DNA of 64,000 nucleotides from NCBI RefSeq assembly GCF_022458865.1, contig NZ_JAJNMU010000006.1, positions 248,001-312,000 of the forward strand, given 5' to 3'. The DNA is from Paenibacillus periandrae. GTDB taxonomy: Bacteria; Bacillota; Bacilli; Paenibacillales; NBRC-103111. A program made the position numbers and the translations under genes. Below, piece after piece: positions 56,582 through 64,000 of this stretch. How positions within the stretch are numbered: position 1 is the stretch's first letter; each line of letters starts with the position of its first letter. The notes below the pieces were generated by a model that was not told the DNA's origin, did not search any database, and was given only the letters and a program-made list of their open reading frames with translations.

Positions 56582-56825
56582 GTTACTCGCAATGGTTATG
56601 ACCATCTCCATACCCGTGGGATTTCAAGTGAGCTATCTCCTACACTTACACATATTAAGTTCTAAATAAATGGCACTCAAGAGACAAAATATGATCTTCA
56701 CCCCACCGGAATATCGAAATCAAAAAATGAGTGCCGTAGGCGAAAAATCAACTATCTGCAAATAGCTGTCATACCAAACGGTTCGTTTAATCCAGACTAG
56801 TGGTTAGTAGGAAAACTGCCAGTTT
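56582..56825. other. Spacer between the reductase gene and the glc operon
   Basis: No gene seen. A small hairpin (AAAACTG/CAGTTTT, about 56813-56828) at the reductase end may act as a weak terminator. AAATCAAAAAATGAGTG near 56719 repeats a stretch found near 44838. Confidence 0.35.
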
Positions 56826-57716
56826 TTACTTTGTTCCCTGCCGTTGTTCGTTCATTTCGCTCATGTATAAATACATGCCAGACATGTCTTTTTCCCCAAA
56901 GCCTTCGGCCTTTGCCGTATGGATCAGTTGCTCTACCTCAGCACCTATCGGTAATGCTGCACCGTTATCGTCCGCCATTTTCTTCACCAATACCAGGTCC
57001 TTGTGCAGCAGATTAAGAGCGAACCCTGGCTGAAACTCATCCTTTTCAACAAATTGGGTAAAATGCCGGTCATATATCCGGCTCTGAGCGAAGCTGTTGC
57101 TCAGAATCCGATGCAGCATATCTTTGGGCAGGCCCATTTTGTCGGCAAGCGCCATCGCTTCGCTCGCAGCTTGGGTATGGATTCCGACCATGAGCTGATT
57201 TAACAGCTTGACGACTGTTCCGTTCCCAATTTTCCCTACATGATAGATGTTTTTTCCCAGATTCTCCAGTATAGGAAGTACTTGATCAAACACTTGCTCA
57301 CTGCCTCCCGCCATGATAGACAGCGTCGCTTGCTCGGCCCCTACCGTTCCACCGCTGACCGGTGCATCCAGAAAATCCATCCCTGCCTGCTCTGCGGCCG
57401 AGGCGATTTTTACACAAAGATCCGGCGATACGGTACTGAAATCGATCAAAGCTTGCCCTTTTTTACCGTTAGCCACTATTCCTTCGGGGCCAAGGAACAT
57501 TTGCTCCACGTCTGCAGGCATCGGCAAGCATGTCATGATCACATCTGCCTGCTGTGCCAATTCTTTAAGAGACAGTCCGATTTTCCCCCCGGACTCCGCA
57601 AACGCAATTTCTCTACCCTTACTCCGGTTAATTCCGTATACCTCGTACCCGGCTTTTACCAGATTCCGCGCCATAGGCAGCCCCATATTTCCCAAACCGA
57701 TAAATGCAAGTTTCAT
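56826..57716 (-). CDS. Tartronate semialdehyde reductase-like 3-hydroxyacid dehydrogenase
   Basis: 296 residues of the 3-hydroxyisobutyrate dehydrogenase family. NAD motif GLGNMG is at residues 7-12, the substrate motif DAPVSGGTVGAE near 117-128 (Ser121) and catalytic K170 lies in GNGTVVKLLNQ. These are the features of GarR/GlxR, which reduce tartronate semialdehyde to glycerate. It follows the dehydrogenase copy by 23 bp and precedes the glc operon. No glyoxylate carboligase gene is seen in the window, so the source of tartronate semialdehyde is unclear. A fragment of a second copy survives at 46724-46830. Confidence 0.88.
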   Translation of the reverse strand: MKLAFIGLGNMGLPMARNLVKAGYEVYGINRSKGREIAFAESGGKIGLSLKELAQQADVIMTCLPMPADVEQMFLGPEGIVANGKKGQALIDFSTVSPDLCVKIASAAEQAGMDFLDAPVSGGTVGAEQATLSIMAGGSEQVFDQVLPILENLGKNIYHVGKIGNGTVVKLLNQLMVGIHTQAASEAMALADKMGLPKDMLHRILSNSFAQSRIYDRHFTQFVEKDEFQPGFALNLLHKDLVLVKKMADDNGAALPIGAEVEQLIHTAKAEGFGEKDMSGMYLYMSEMNEQRQGTK

Positions 57717-57739
57717 GTCTTATTCCCCCTTGGATAAAG

Positions 57740-58750
57740 TCATCTTTTTTCATTCGATTCCAGCGTGTGCGTGTATACATCCTCAGGCATCAGTTCATTG
57801 AGCAGCGGTTCTCCGAGTCTATAGCGTCTTACGTTCTCAGCTATAATGTCGATGGAACGACCGGTACGGTCGGGTACCTGTGGTGTTGTATGCGGTGTAA
57901 TCAGTGTATTCGGCGTATCCCAGAGCGGACTGTCCGGGGACAGAGGCTCCTGCGTGAAGGCGTCAAGCCCGGCTCCCCCGATTTGTCCTGCATATAGAGC
58001 CTCAATTAATGCTTCTTCGTCAATGACAGCCCCACGTGCCATATTGATAATGCATGCAGTGCGCTTCATCATCGTCAGCTCCTTGCGGCCAATCAAGTGA
58101 TGCGTCGCATTGCTTAGTGGAATGGCCAGTACGACAAAATCGCTTTCGGCGAGCAGCTCATTGAGCGAATAGCCATCAGCGGCACAAAAGAGCCGATCGA
58201 CTCCGGGAGGTGGAGGAGCGCTGCTCCGGCGATAACCGAGCACGCGCATGCCCATCGCTTTGGCTCGTACAGCCAGCTCGGCGCCTATGTTGCCCATACC
58301 GATGATGCCGACCGTACGTCCGTACAATCCTCGAAGCTCGTTCTGGCCGGGCACTCCCCATCGGTGGGCACGCTGAGCGTCAAGAAAGCGCGGATACCGA
58401 TAGGCCAGAGCCAGCATAAAAAATAACGCATGCTCCGCCAGTGCGGGGGACGACCGCCCCGCTGAGCTCGTTACCAGCAATCCACGCTCGAACAGCTCTG
58501 GCCGGGCGCTCTTGTTTAATCCAGCATGATCGCAGTGAATCCAACGGAGCTGCGGAGCCTGAAAGAATCGTTCATCTAGGATATCGCCTGCTAGCACTGC
58601 TACATCCGCGACCTCAAGCGCTTGCCAGATGCCTTCGCGATCATCGCTTCGCAAGCGAATGAGCGATGCCGGTTCAAAGACTTGCTCTAATCTGCGATAA
58701 TGCTCCTCATTATAGTCAACCGTTGTAAGAACGACCTTAATATCCCTCAT
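57740..58750 (-). CDS. D-isomer-specific 2-hydroxyacid dehydrogenase, copy 2
   Basis: 336 residues, clearly paralogous to the protein at 35542-36552, with one inserted residue near position 58 and a different C-terminus (LMPEDVYTHTLESNEKR). GMGNIG is at 151-156 and the catalytic residues are R239, E268 and H287. GGAGG precedes the ATG by seven bases. It lies 29 bp behind the GHL6-type gene and 23 bp before the tartronate semialdehyde reductase gene, so here it may feed a glyoxylate or hydroxypyruvate-type keto acid into the glyoxylate cluster. Confidence 0.9.
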   Translation of the reverse strand: MRDIKVVLTTVDYNEEHYRRLEQVFEPASLIRLRSDDREGIWQALEVADVAVLAGDILDERFFQAPQLRWIHCDHAGLNKSARPELFERGLLVTSSAGRSSPALAEHALFFMLALAYRYPRFLDAQRAHRWGVPGQNELRGLYGRTVGIIGMGNIGAELAVRAKAMGMRVLGYRRSSAPPPPGVDRLFCAADGYSLNELLAESDFVVLAIPLSNATHHLIGRKELTMMKRTACIINMARGAVIDEEALIEALYAGQIGGAGLDAFTQEPLSPDSPLWDTPNTLITPHTTPQVPDRTGRSIDIIAENVRRYRLGEPLLNELMPEDVYTHTLESNEKR

Positions 58751-58779
58751 ATATTAGCCTCCTTAGACTACTAGCTGCT

Positions 58780-60804
58780 TTAATCCTCGATCACAATCGT
58801 CTCAAACAATTCAAGCTCATCCAGACACAATGAAACTTGTCCATCATTGTAGACATACGGTATATCTCCGGGGCGACGCAACCCATAAATACGCGATGGT
58901 TCGGAATCTGCTTGGATGGTGAATCGAATGTCTCGAACCGGTATCGGTGCGTGGAATGCTGTCCCAAGCTGGCCGGATACATTCACAGCGCTTACCAAAC
59001 GACGCGAAGGACCCTTATGGAAGGATACTTCCACGAGCGGCGAAGCGGTTACTTGCAGCGGTTCCCGCTGGCCAAGCACATCCCGTAGCGCTGCCATCAA
59101 GAGGCGGGCATGGCCATGATTACTCAGTTTTTCATAGTGCGACCCGATTCCCCATGGAATATAGGCGGATTCCCCGTTTCCATAGCGATTGTAAATCAAA
59201 CCAGGCGTGTCCGTCTCCTGGGTGAAGTAACATTTCTCCGGCGGTCCGAACATACAAGAAGGAATCAGCCCGAAGAATCCTGACGCCCCTTCCTCCAGCT
59301 TGCATTCCAAGGCTTCCCCATACAAGTACACAAGATCAATTGATTCGAAATTTTGAAGGATCGACTTGTCTTCTTCACGAATCCGGAAATAAGCCCCCTG
59401 TACCTTCGGTTTGAGGACAAACTCCGTTGTCCCGATGCTTTGCAGACGGATATGCCCTAAAGGATGTCCTTTAAGATCGCATGTAGAGGTAAATCCGGTA
59501 GCAAGGAGTTTGCCTCCTTGTTCTACGAAACGGTCGACGGCCTCCACAGCACTATCGCTCATACTTCGCTGGTCGGCAAGGATCAGCAGCTTGTACCGAC
59601 CAAGTTTCTCGTCAATCAGTGGAGATTGAAGCTCGTTATCATGCAGAAGATCGTATGTCACATGGTTCTCGGCCAAAATTCTCATGATTCCCTTTAACTC
59701 GTCTTTGCTTCCGTAGATACTGCTGCTTTCCGGAACAACCAGGCAGACTTCTGCCAGTGATTTGAGGTTCGTGTAGTAGTCTTCATTTTCTTTATGAAAA
59801 CGGAAAATATCTTTAACCAGATCAAAACAAAGCCGATCATCTTGATTAATGAGCGTACCGATCACGTAGTAATCGAGCCACCCTCCGTTCACCAGATTTT
59901 GCGCCAGCCGCAGCCCGGTTAAGTGAGGGGAAACCGCTGTATGCCGCATGGCATAATCGACAAAGTGAACCGCCGAATTGCTTACGGCCATTCCGTCCCA
60001 AGTGCCCCGAACGGTGCGCACATTTTCCGTAGCCGAGTAATTCCATTCCGGTAAAGGCCGATTAATCCCCGTGTTGGATTCCTTTCGGAAGATGTCGGTG
60101 CCTGAATGAGTATAGTTGCATACGGCGATATGAGGATTGATGCTCTTAACAACCTCAACCCGTTTGAGAAACAGCTCTCTTACAGTATCGGTACGGAACT
60201 TCTCATAATCCCGGAATACCGGATCGTTCGGATCCTCTTTCATAGGCAGCCGTTCATGGCCCGTGTACTCGAAAAATCGCTTTTGGCAGCTGCCGCATTG
60301 GCAAATCCCGTAATAATTGTAGCTGTAGTCATGGGTTACGTAACCGTGCATATTGAAGAATATACCGTCAATGGGATACCTTTCGGCTACTTCCCTCAAT
60401 ATTTGCAACGAATATTCTTGTTGGTAGAAACCATTGATGCAAGTATGCACCTGACCGTTGTAGTTTACGATCTCTCCTTCAACGCTCCGATACAGCCAGT
60501 CGGGATTGGGTAAAGCGCAAACCTCATTTAATCGGCTGAAATCGAAACGAGCTATAAACTTCATTCCTTTTTCGTGAACGCGTTCAATCACTTTTCCGGC
60601 AAAATCGTCCTTCAAATTTGGATTGACGTAATGGAATTCGAGAGCGGAAGGGTAGTTGGCCACGATTCCCCCTACGTTAAACAGCAGGACGTTTACTGAA
60701 AACTCCTCAAGGCTCCGCATGTACTCGTCGATATCCAACTTAGCGTCAATCTCTCTTAAATTAGTCTGTATCAGCCGCATCGGCTTCTCATCCCACCAAC
60801 CCAT
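58780..60804 (-). CDS. GHL6-type glycosidase-like protein with trimerisation-like domain, copy 2
   Basis: 674 residues, paralogue of the protein at 36583-38604 and alike over its whole length. Barrel-type N-terminal half, the cysteine cluster GICQCGSCQ, the trimerisation-like domain (LLILADQRSMSDSAVEAVDRF, GGKLLATGFTS) and the C-terminal beta domain are all kept. One inserted residue lies in VCNYTHSGTD. The start at 60804 (MGWWDEKPMRLIQ) follows GGAGG. Conservation of every block in both copies shows that both are, or were until recently, under selection. Upstream are a decayed fragment and a large glycosidase. Confidence 0.8.
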   Translation of the reverse strand: MGWWDEKPMRLIQTNLREIDAKLDIDEYMRSLEEFSVNVLLFNVGGIVANYPSALEFHYVNPNLKDDFAGKVIERVHEKGMKFIARFDFSRLNEVCALPNPDWLYRSVEGEIVNYNGQVHTCINGFYQQEYSLQILREVAERYPIDGIFFNMHGYVTHDYSYNYYGICQCGSCQKRFFEYTGHERLPMKEDPNDPVFRDYEKFRTDTVRELFLKRVEVVKSINPHIAVCNYTHSGTDIFRKESNTGINRPLPEWNYSATENVRTVRGTWDGMAVSNSAVHFVDYAMRHTAVSPHLTGLRLAQNLVNGGWLDYYVIGTLINQDDRLCFDLVKDIFRFHKENEDYYTNLKSLAEVCLVVPESSSIYGSKDELKGIMRILAENHVTYDLLHDNELQSPLIDEKLGRYKLLILADQRSMSDSAVEAVDRFVEQGGKLLATGFTSTCDLKGHPLGHIRLQSIGTTEFVLKPKVQGAYFRIREEDKSILQNFESIDLVYLYGEALECKLEEGASGFFGLIPSCMFGPPEKCYFTQETDTPGLIYNRYGNGESAYIPWGIGSHYEKLSNHGHARLLMAALRDVLGQREPLQVTASPLVEVSFHKGPSRRLVSAVNVSGQLGTAFHAPIPVRDIRFTIQADSEPSRIYGLRRPGDIPYVYNDGQVSLCLDELELFETIVIED

Positions 60805-60981
60805 AGTCTGTTCCTCCAAGATTGTATTTGTAACTCTGGGGTATAACGCCAAAACTTCATTATTTAACCACTAAAGCATTTTGTAATCTGAAGTGTTCGT
60901 TTACATGATAACTATACGACTCATACATCCAACGCATTAAAGTTGACTTTCCATTTGCATCTACTATAGTTGACTAATTTG

Positions 60982-61277
60982 CTACTCCACTTTCTCAAGC
61001 CACTCCAGCTGTACTGTGACACCCCAGTCAGGGCCATCGGGAATACATATTTTGCTGTCGCGTACCATTCAATGCTGAATTCCATAAATTAACCAAAGTT
61101 CGGAATCCCCCTCTGATACTTTCATGACACCTAAATACCTCCGGGCCGAACATGCCGCGAGAATGGAACCCCACTCCGGATTCCTCCATAGAACGGGATC
61201 ATTTCAACCGAAATTTGTGTTGTTGTATATTTGGACATCAACATAAATATGCCCAAGCAGAGTCCATCGTGTGGTAA
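60982..61277 (-). pseudogene. Decayed C-terminal fragment, probably of a carbohydrate-active protein
   Basis: The minus-strand frame reads TTRWTLLGHIYVDVQIYNNT, a TGA, NDPVLWRNPEWGSILAACSA, RRYLGVMKVSEGDSELWLIY, GIQH, a TGA, MVRDSKICIPDGPDWGVTVQ and LEWLEKVE before a TAG at 60984. Both internal stops are TGA where TGG (Trp) would suit the surroundings (NFGW, QHWM), so they look like two nonsense mutations in an otherwise intact strand-rich domain. The start of the gene is lost. The family is not recognised. Confidence 0.5.
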
Positions 61278-61372
61278 GCAAAACAGCTAACTCACAACTA
61301 AAGTGGTAAGCGTGGAGACAGCATACTCATGGAACAAGGTTAAGATAAATAATGTCCAAGTCCGCCATTGGG

Positions 61373-63478
61373 TCAAGACGAGCTGGTTATCCGTTTCTGG
61401 ACAAATCCGATATCCTCAAGTACCTGCGGACGAAAGAGCTCCCACGAGAACGGCGTTTTGCCTAGATGCAGCAACGGTTGCTTTACATAATGGGAATTGG
61501 TCACACGGATTAGATCATCCCAATGTTTAAGGGCGTTCGGCGAATCCAGCCATTGTATGGCTTTCCGTCGTTCCACTTCATTCCCGGTCCTCAGGTATAA
61601 CTCGTAACAAACTCCGGCACGTAGTTTAGCTGCGAAATAGAGTCCCAAATGTGCCCACGCCTCGATATCGGCCATCTCGCAGCAAAGAGACGGTGACTCG
61701 TAGTCTATTGAAGACAGCGTCGCTAAGCCTTCGCAAGCGTCATTCTCCAGTACATTAGCCAATTGAAGAGGTGTCATGCAACCTTCAGTCGGCTTTTTGG
61801 CGATGATATGGTCGACATAGCTGCGGATCGATAAATAGTCGGGATCCAGTGGTTCGCTGTTAAGCAAATCCTCGAGCGAAATAAAGGCTTTCCCTGTATT
61901 GTACTCGGACTTATCGGTGGCAAGAAATCCCTCCGCATACAAAGTAAAATCCCAAGAGAAAGAAAAAAACGAAGCAAGTGCCATCGGCATTTTACAAACC
62001 GACGAAAAAGCCGCAAGCAGTGGTCGACCTACGGACTTGCCGAAACGGTATTCGATTGCATTCACAAAAACATCATCGGATGTCGTTGGGTCATACAACA
62101 ATCTTCCCCATAACATATAATATAACCAGTGCTTTTCGAAGGCGTATGTCCATTGGATATGTGGACTCCCAGGGGCATGTGAATAATCATAGGCAGGAAT
62201 AAAACATTCGGAGCCGATGTAATACCCACCGACATAATCCTGGCCATTATCTAACAGATGTTTTCTGATAAAATCTGGCTGAGCCCAGCGCAGGGTGAAA
62301 AAATCCTCATTTCGGACCATCCAAGTGACTTTGTAATTTTGCGGTGCCGGATTCCAATATCCTTCCATACCTTCAGAACCTCCGTGCGTCATCAGAAGCT
62401 TCGTCGAAGAATACGCATGGGACCAATTGAATTTTACTTCAACCCATACCGGTTGGGGCAATAACTCGTTTTTTTCAATTGCGGTCCTTGTAATGTGCGG
62501 ATCAACGGAGAATGGGGCACGGTGAATAAATTTCACGGCACGTCCAGCATTCTTCATTCCTTCAAAATACACGTCGGCAATCCAATCCTGCCGGTCCTCA
62601 GGTGACATTCCATTCATTCTTTCCCCTACCGAAATGCCAAAGCCGGCCAGTCCGGGATACTCGTCGATGAGCTGCGTCACGCATTCACGGGTATACTGCT
62701 TGATTTGATCGGTAGAATAATAATCTCCGTGATGGTAGAATGTCTCGTCGCTAACTGCATTGGTGTCGTAATTCTCCCGAAACGATTCTGAGACGAAAAT
62801 ATTCCAGTTGATCAAATACGTTTCAATTCCGCGATCATGGGCCATTTGGAACAGGGATGACCAAAACTGCCTCCAATCGGCGAGTTCCTCATCCGTAAAA
62901 AGGCTGGCTTTAGGAAAATTCATAGGCCTAATCATATAAGGGAATGGATGAAGACACCATAAAGTCAGCACATTGTAGCGGTTTTCCGCCATCATGTCTA
63001 AAAAGGCTTGCCAAAAGTCGAGGTCACGGACCGTTCCCTTTTGTAATTCGAAGCATTCGTTCCTCCGGTAGCTTGACCAAGGAAGATTGAATTTCACGGC
63101 ACGAAAGGGAAATCTAGGGTTGATGATACATTCAGAGACGTCTGTTAGATTTCCGTGGGTCTGAAGCTGTTCTGCGACCTCCAACACGCCATACATGGCG
63201 CCGGACTCATCGCTGGCCAAAACGAACAGTGCTGGATTACCTTGATGGTATGCACGGCGAATTTCAAACCCTTCAGCACCAACTGACGCAGCAGCGGTCA
63301 TACTAGAAGATCCATTTGCATGCTGATCGTTTATAAGGATAATAATGTGATCTGTAGAAGGTGACTGCGCATCATTAACCTTACATGTCTCACCCATATT
63401 CATTATTGCTGCTTGCAATCTTCGAATGGCAAAGCTGAGCATTGGTGAATGATCCGGTAATGTCAGTGTGATTGTCAT
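61373..63478 (-). CDS. Large glycoside hydrolase-like protein (alpha-glucuronidase/hexosaminidase-like fold)
   Basis: 701 residues, no signal peptide. Residues 1-125 form an alpha/beta N-terminal domain of the type found before GH20, GH67 and GH84 barrels (IIILINDQHA, EGFEIRRAYHQGNPALFVLA, AMYGVLEVAEQL). A TIM barrel follows (RFPFRAVKFNLPW, MMAENRYNVLTLWCLHPFPY, RGIETYLINWNIFVS, LAGFGISVGERMNG) and a helical C-terminal domain. Candidate acidic catalytic residues lie in GISVGERM and VWVEVKFNW, but I cannot assign them. The ATG follows AAGGAAG by six bases. It lies between a binding-protein gene and the GHL6 pair. A remnant of a relative survives at 9060-9833. Probable cytoplasmic hydrolase of acidic oligosaccharides. 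Confidence 0.75.
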   Translation of the reverse strand: MTITLTLPDHSPMLSFAIRRLQAAIMNMGETCKVNDAQSPSTDHIIILINDQHANGSSSMTAAASVGAEGFEIRRAYHQGNPALFVLASDESGAMYGVLEVAEQLQTHGNLTDVSECIINPRFPFRAVKFNLPWSSYRRNECFELQKGTVRDLDFWQAFLDMMAENRYNVLTLWCLHPFPYMIRPMNFPKASLFTDEELADWRQFWSSLFQMAHDRGIETYLINWNIFVSESFRENYDTNAVSDETFYHHGDYYSTDQIKQYTRECVTQLIDEYPGLAGFGISVGERMNGMSPEDRQDWIADVYFEGMKNAGRAVKFIHRAPFSVDPHITRTAIEKNELLPQPVWVEVKFNWSHAYSSTKLLMTHGGSEGMEGYWNPAPQNYKVTWMVRNEDFFTLRWAQPDFIRKHLLDNGQDYVGGYYIGSECFIPAYDYSHAPGSPHIQWTYAFEKHWLYYMLWGRLLYDPTTSDDVFVNAIEYRFGKSVGRPLLAAFSSVCKMPMALASFFSFSWDFTLYAEGFLATDKSEYNTGKAFISLEDLLNSEPLDPDYLSIRSYVDHIIAKKPTEGCMTPLQLANVLENDACEGLATLSSIDYESPSLCCEMADIEAWAHLGLYFAAKLRAGVCYELYLRTGNEVERRKAIQWLDSPNALKHWDDLIRVTNSHYVKQPLLHLGKTPFSWELFRPQVLEDIGFVQKRITSSS

Positions 63479-63498
63479 GATCGTCTTCCTTTCAGCTG

Positions 63499-63532
63499 TA
63501 AAAAAGTAGGCACGTTGTCAAGACAACATGCC
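63499..63532 (-). terminator. Terminator or attenuator between binding-protein and glycosidase genes
   Basis: On the minus strand GGCATGTTGTC pairs with GACAACGTGCC (11 bp with one G-T pair, two-base loop), followed by TACTTTTTT. It lies 26 bp after the binding-protein stop and 20 bp before the glycosidase start. It probably lets only part of the transcripts proceed into the glycosidase gene. Confidence 0.7.
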
Positions 63533-63558
63533 TTCTCTACCTTGACTCTGTGACTTTG

Positions 63559-64000
63559 TTATTTCTTTACTTTCACATACCATTCTCTGGCGCGTTTCGT
63601 GACCTCTTCCCCACCCGATTTATTCCATTTTTCTACGAACTCATCGAATTTACTGATTGGATACTGACCAAGAATAATTTTGGTGGCGTATTCCACATAA
63701 AGCGTACGGTTGTTAATATCCGCAAAGCCGTCATAGATACTTGCAGGTAAACCATCGCCAGCTATGATCTTGGCGTACTTCTGGGCTTCCTGCAAATCGC
63801 GGAGAGTCTGGTTAGTAGCCCACACTCTGTCATCTGAAGTTGTATCCTTGACAAGTTCGCTTGTGAAATCAAGAGTGGCAAGATTTTTATAAGGTGCGAG
63901 AATATTCAGGTTCTCCTGAGTGCTCTTTTCATCGGGAAGTTTTAAAGCTTTGCCATCTTTCATAACGTAGTGCATGCCTTCTGCTCCAAGATACAGAGCT
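63559..64000 (-). CDS. Extracellular sugar-binding protein (LplA-like), C-terminal part only
   Basis: The last 147 codons of a binding protein whose start lies beyond the right edge. KIIAGDGLPASIYDGFADI, KIILGQYPISKFDEFVEKWN and GGEEVTKRAREWYVKVKK match the end of the orphan binding protein at 29129-30706 almost residue by residue. It is the upstream gene of the glycosidase/GHL6/dehydrogenase operon. Permease genes may lie further upstream, outside the window. Confidence 0.88.
   Translation of the reverse strand, partial: ALYLGAEGMHYVMKDGKALKLPDEKSTQENLNILAPYKNLATLDFTSELVKDTTSDDRVWATNQTLRDLQEAQKYAKIIAGDGLPASIYDGFADINNRTLYVEYATKIILGQYPISKFDEFVEKWNKSGGEEVTKRAREWYVKVKK

Larger units (their letters stand above)
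57740..60804 (-). repeat. Duplicated gene pair, copy 2
   Basis: Second copy of the dehydrogenase/GHL6 block at 35542-38604, in direct orientation 22.2 kb away. The order, spacer and gene lengths match (one extra residue in each protein). The two copies have different upstream partners: here a large glycosidase and another binding protein. Confidence 0.9.

Noticed and set aside
60982..61277. TGA read as tryptophan (altered genetic code) to rescue the fragment
   Set aside because: All intact genes in the window use TGA as a stop, for example glcE and malic enzyme, so the two TGA codons are mutations.
1..64000. CRISPR arrays, tRNA or rRNA genes, riboswitches and prophage
   Set aside because: Reading both strands showed no regularly spaced repeats, no cloverleaf-like segment, no recognisable riboswitch core and no phage structural genes.

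Overview
The window most resembles a chromosomal segment of a Paenibacillus-like, spore-forming Firmicute. The signs are strong GGAGG-type ribosome binding sites, several LplA/LplB/YtcP-type sugar ABC transporters without their own ATPase, YesM/YesN two-component pairs, large membrane-anchored AraC regulators and a DUF3231 protein. No rRNA, tRNA or CRISPR array was seen. All functions are read from motifs and family resemblance; no database search was run.

Layout. 1-6147: a CUT1 sugar transporter operon (solute-binding protein and two permeases, the second cut by the window edge) and a divergent membrane-anchored AraC regulator. 6674-9066: a DUF3231 protein and a MarR regulator/clan GH-A hydrolase pair with a clear promoter and operator. 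9060-13403: a patchwork of a glycosidase remnant, a TetR/FAD-monooxygenase divergent pair with a palindromic operator, a truncated ABC ATPase and a decayed sensor-regulator fragment. 13462-24799: one long minus-strand locus encoding a binding protein, two permeases, a YesM/YesN pair, a zinc dehydrogenase, two enolase-superfamily enzymes, an RraA-like protein and an SDR, probably an uptake and breakdown route for an acid sugar. 24800-29045: an AT-rich decay zone with a small membrane protein, sulfatase and XRE remnants, and a Gabija-like pair (UvrD-like helicase plus an OLD nuclease lacking its P-loop end) whose broken end abuts the 5' part of a group II intron. The intron sits directly behind a transcription terminator.

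29129-34090: an orphan solute-binding protein and a divergent YesM/YesN pair. 34305-35388: a recombined regulator remnant. 35542-44686: an operon of AraC regulator, two permeases, binding protein, GHL6-type glycosidase-like protein and 2-hydroxyacid dehydrogenase. 45091-46400: a dead IS4-like transposase. 46724-57716: a glycolate/glyoxylate cluster (GlcE-GlcF-GlcD, IclR regulator, FAH-family hydrolase, malate synthase G, malic enzyme, tartronate semialdehyde reductase) with a deletion scar that fused glycerate kinase and reductase fragments. 57740-64000: a second copy of the dehydrogenase/GHL6 pair behind a large glycosidase and the end of another binding protein.

How it may fit together (inference): the transporters import oligosaccharides or sugar acids, and glycosidases release units inside the cell. 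Dehydratases and dehydrogenases convert acid sugars to 3-deoxy-2-keto or 2,4-diketo acids. If the FAH-family hydrolase splits a diketo pentonate into pyruvate and glycolate, then GlcDEF, malate synthase G and malic enzyme return the glycolate carbon to pyruvate. The many scars (sulfatase, glycosidases, regulators, kinase, intron, transposase) show a locus reshaped repeatedly by duplication, deletion and insertion.
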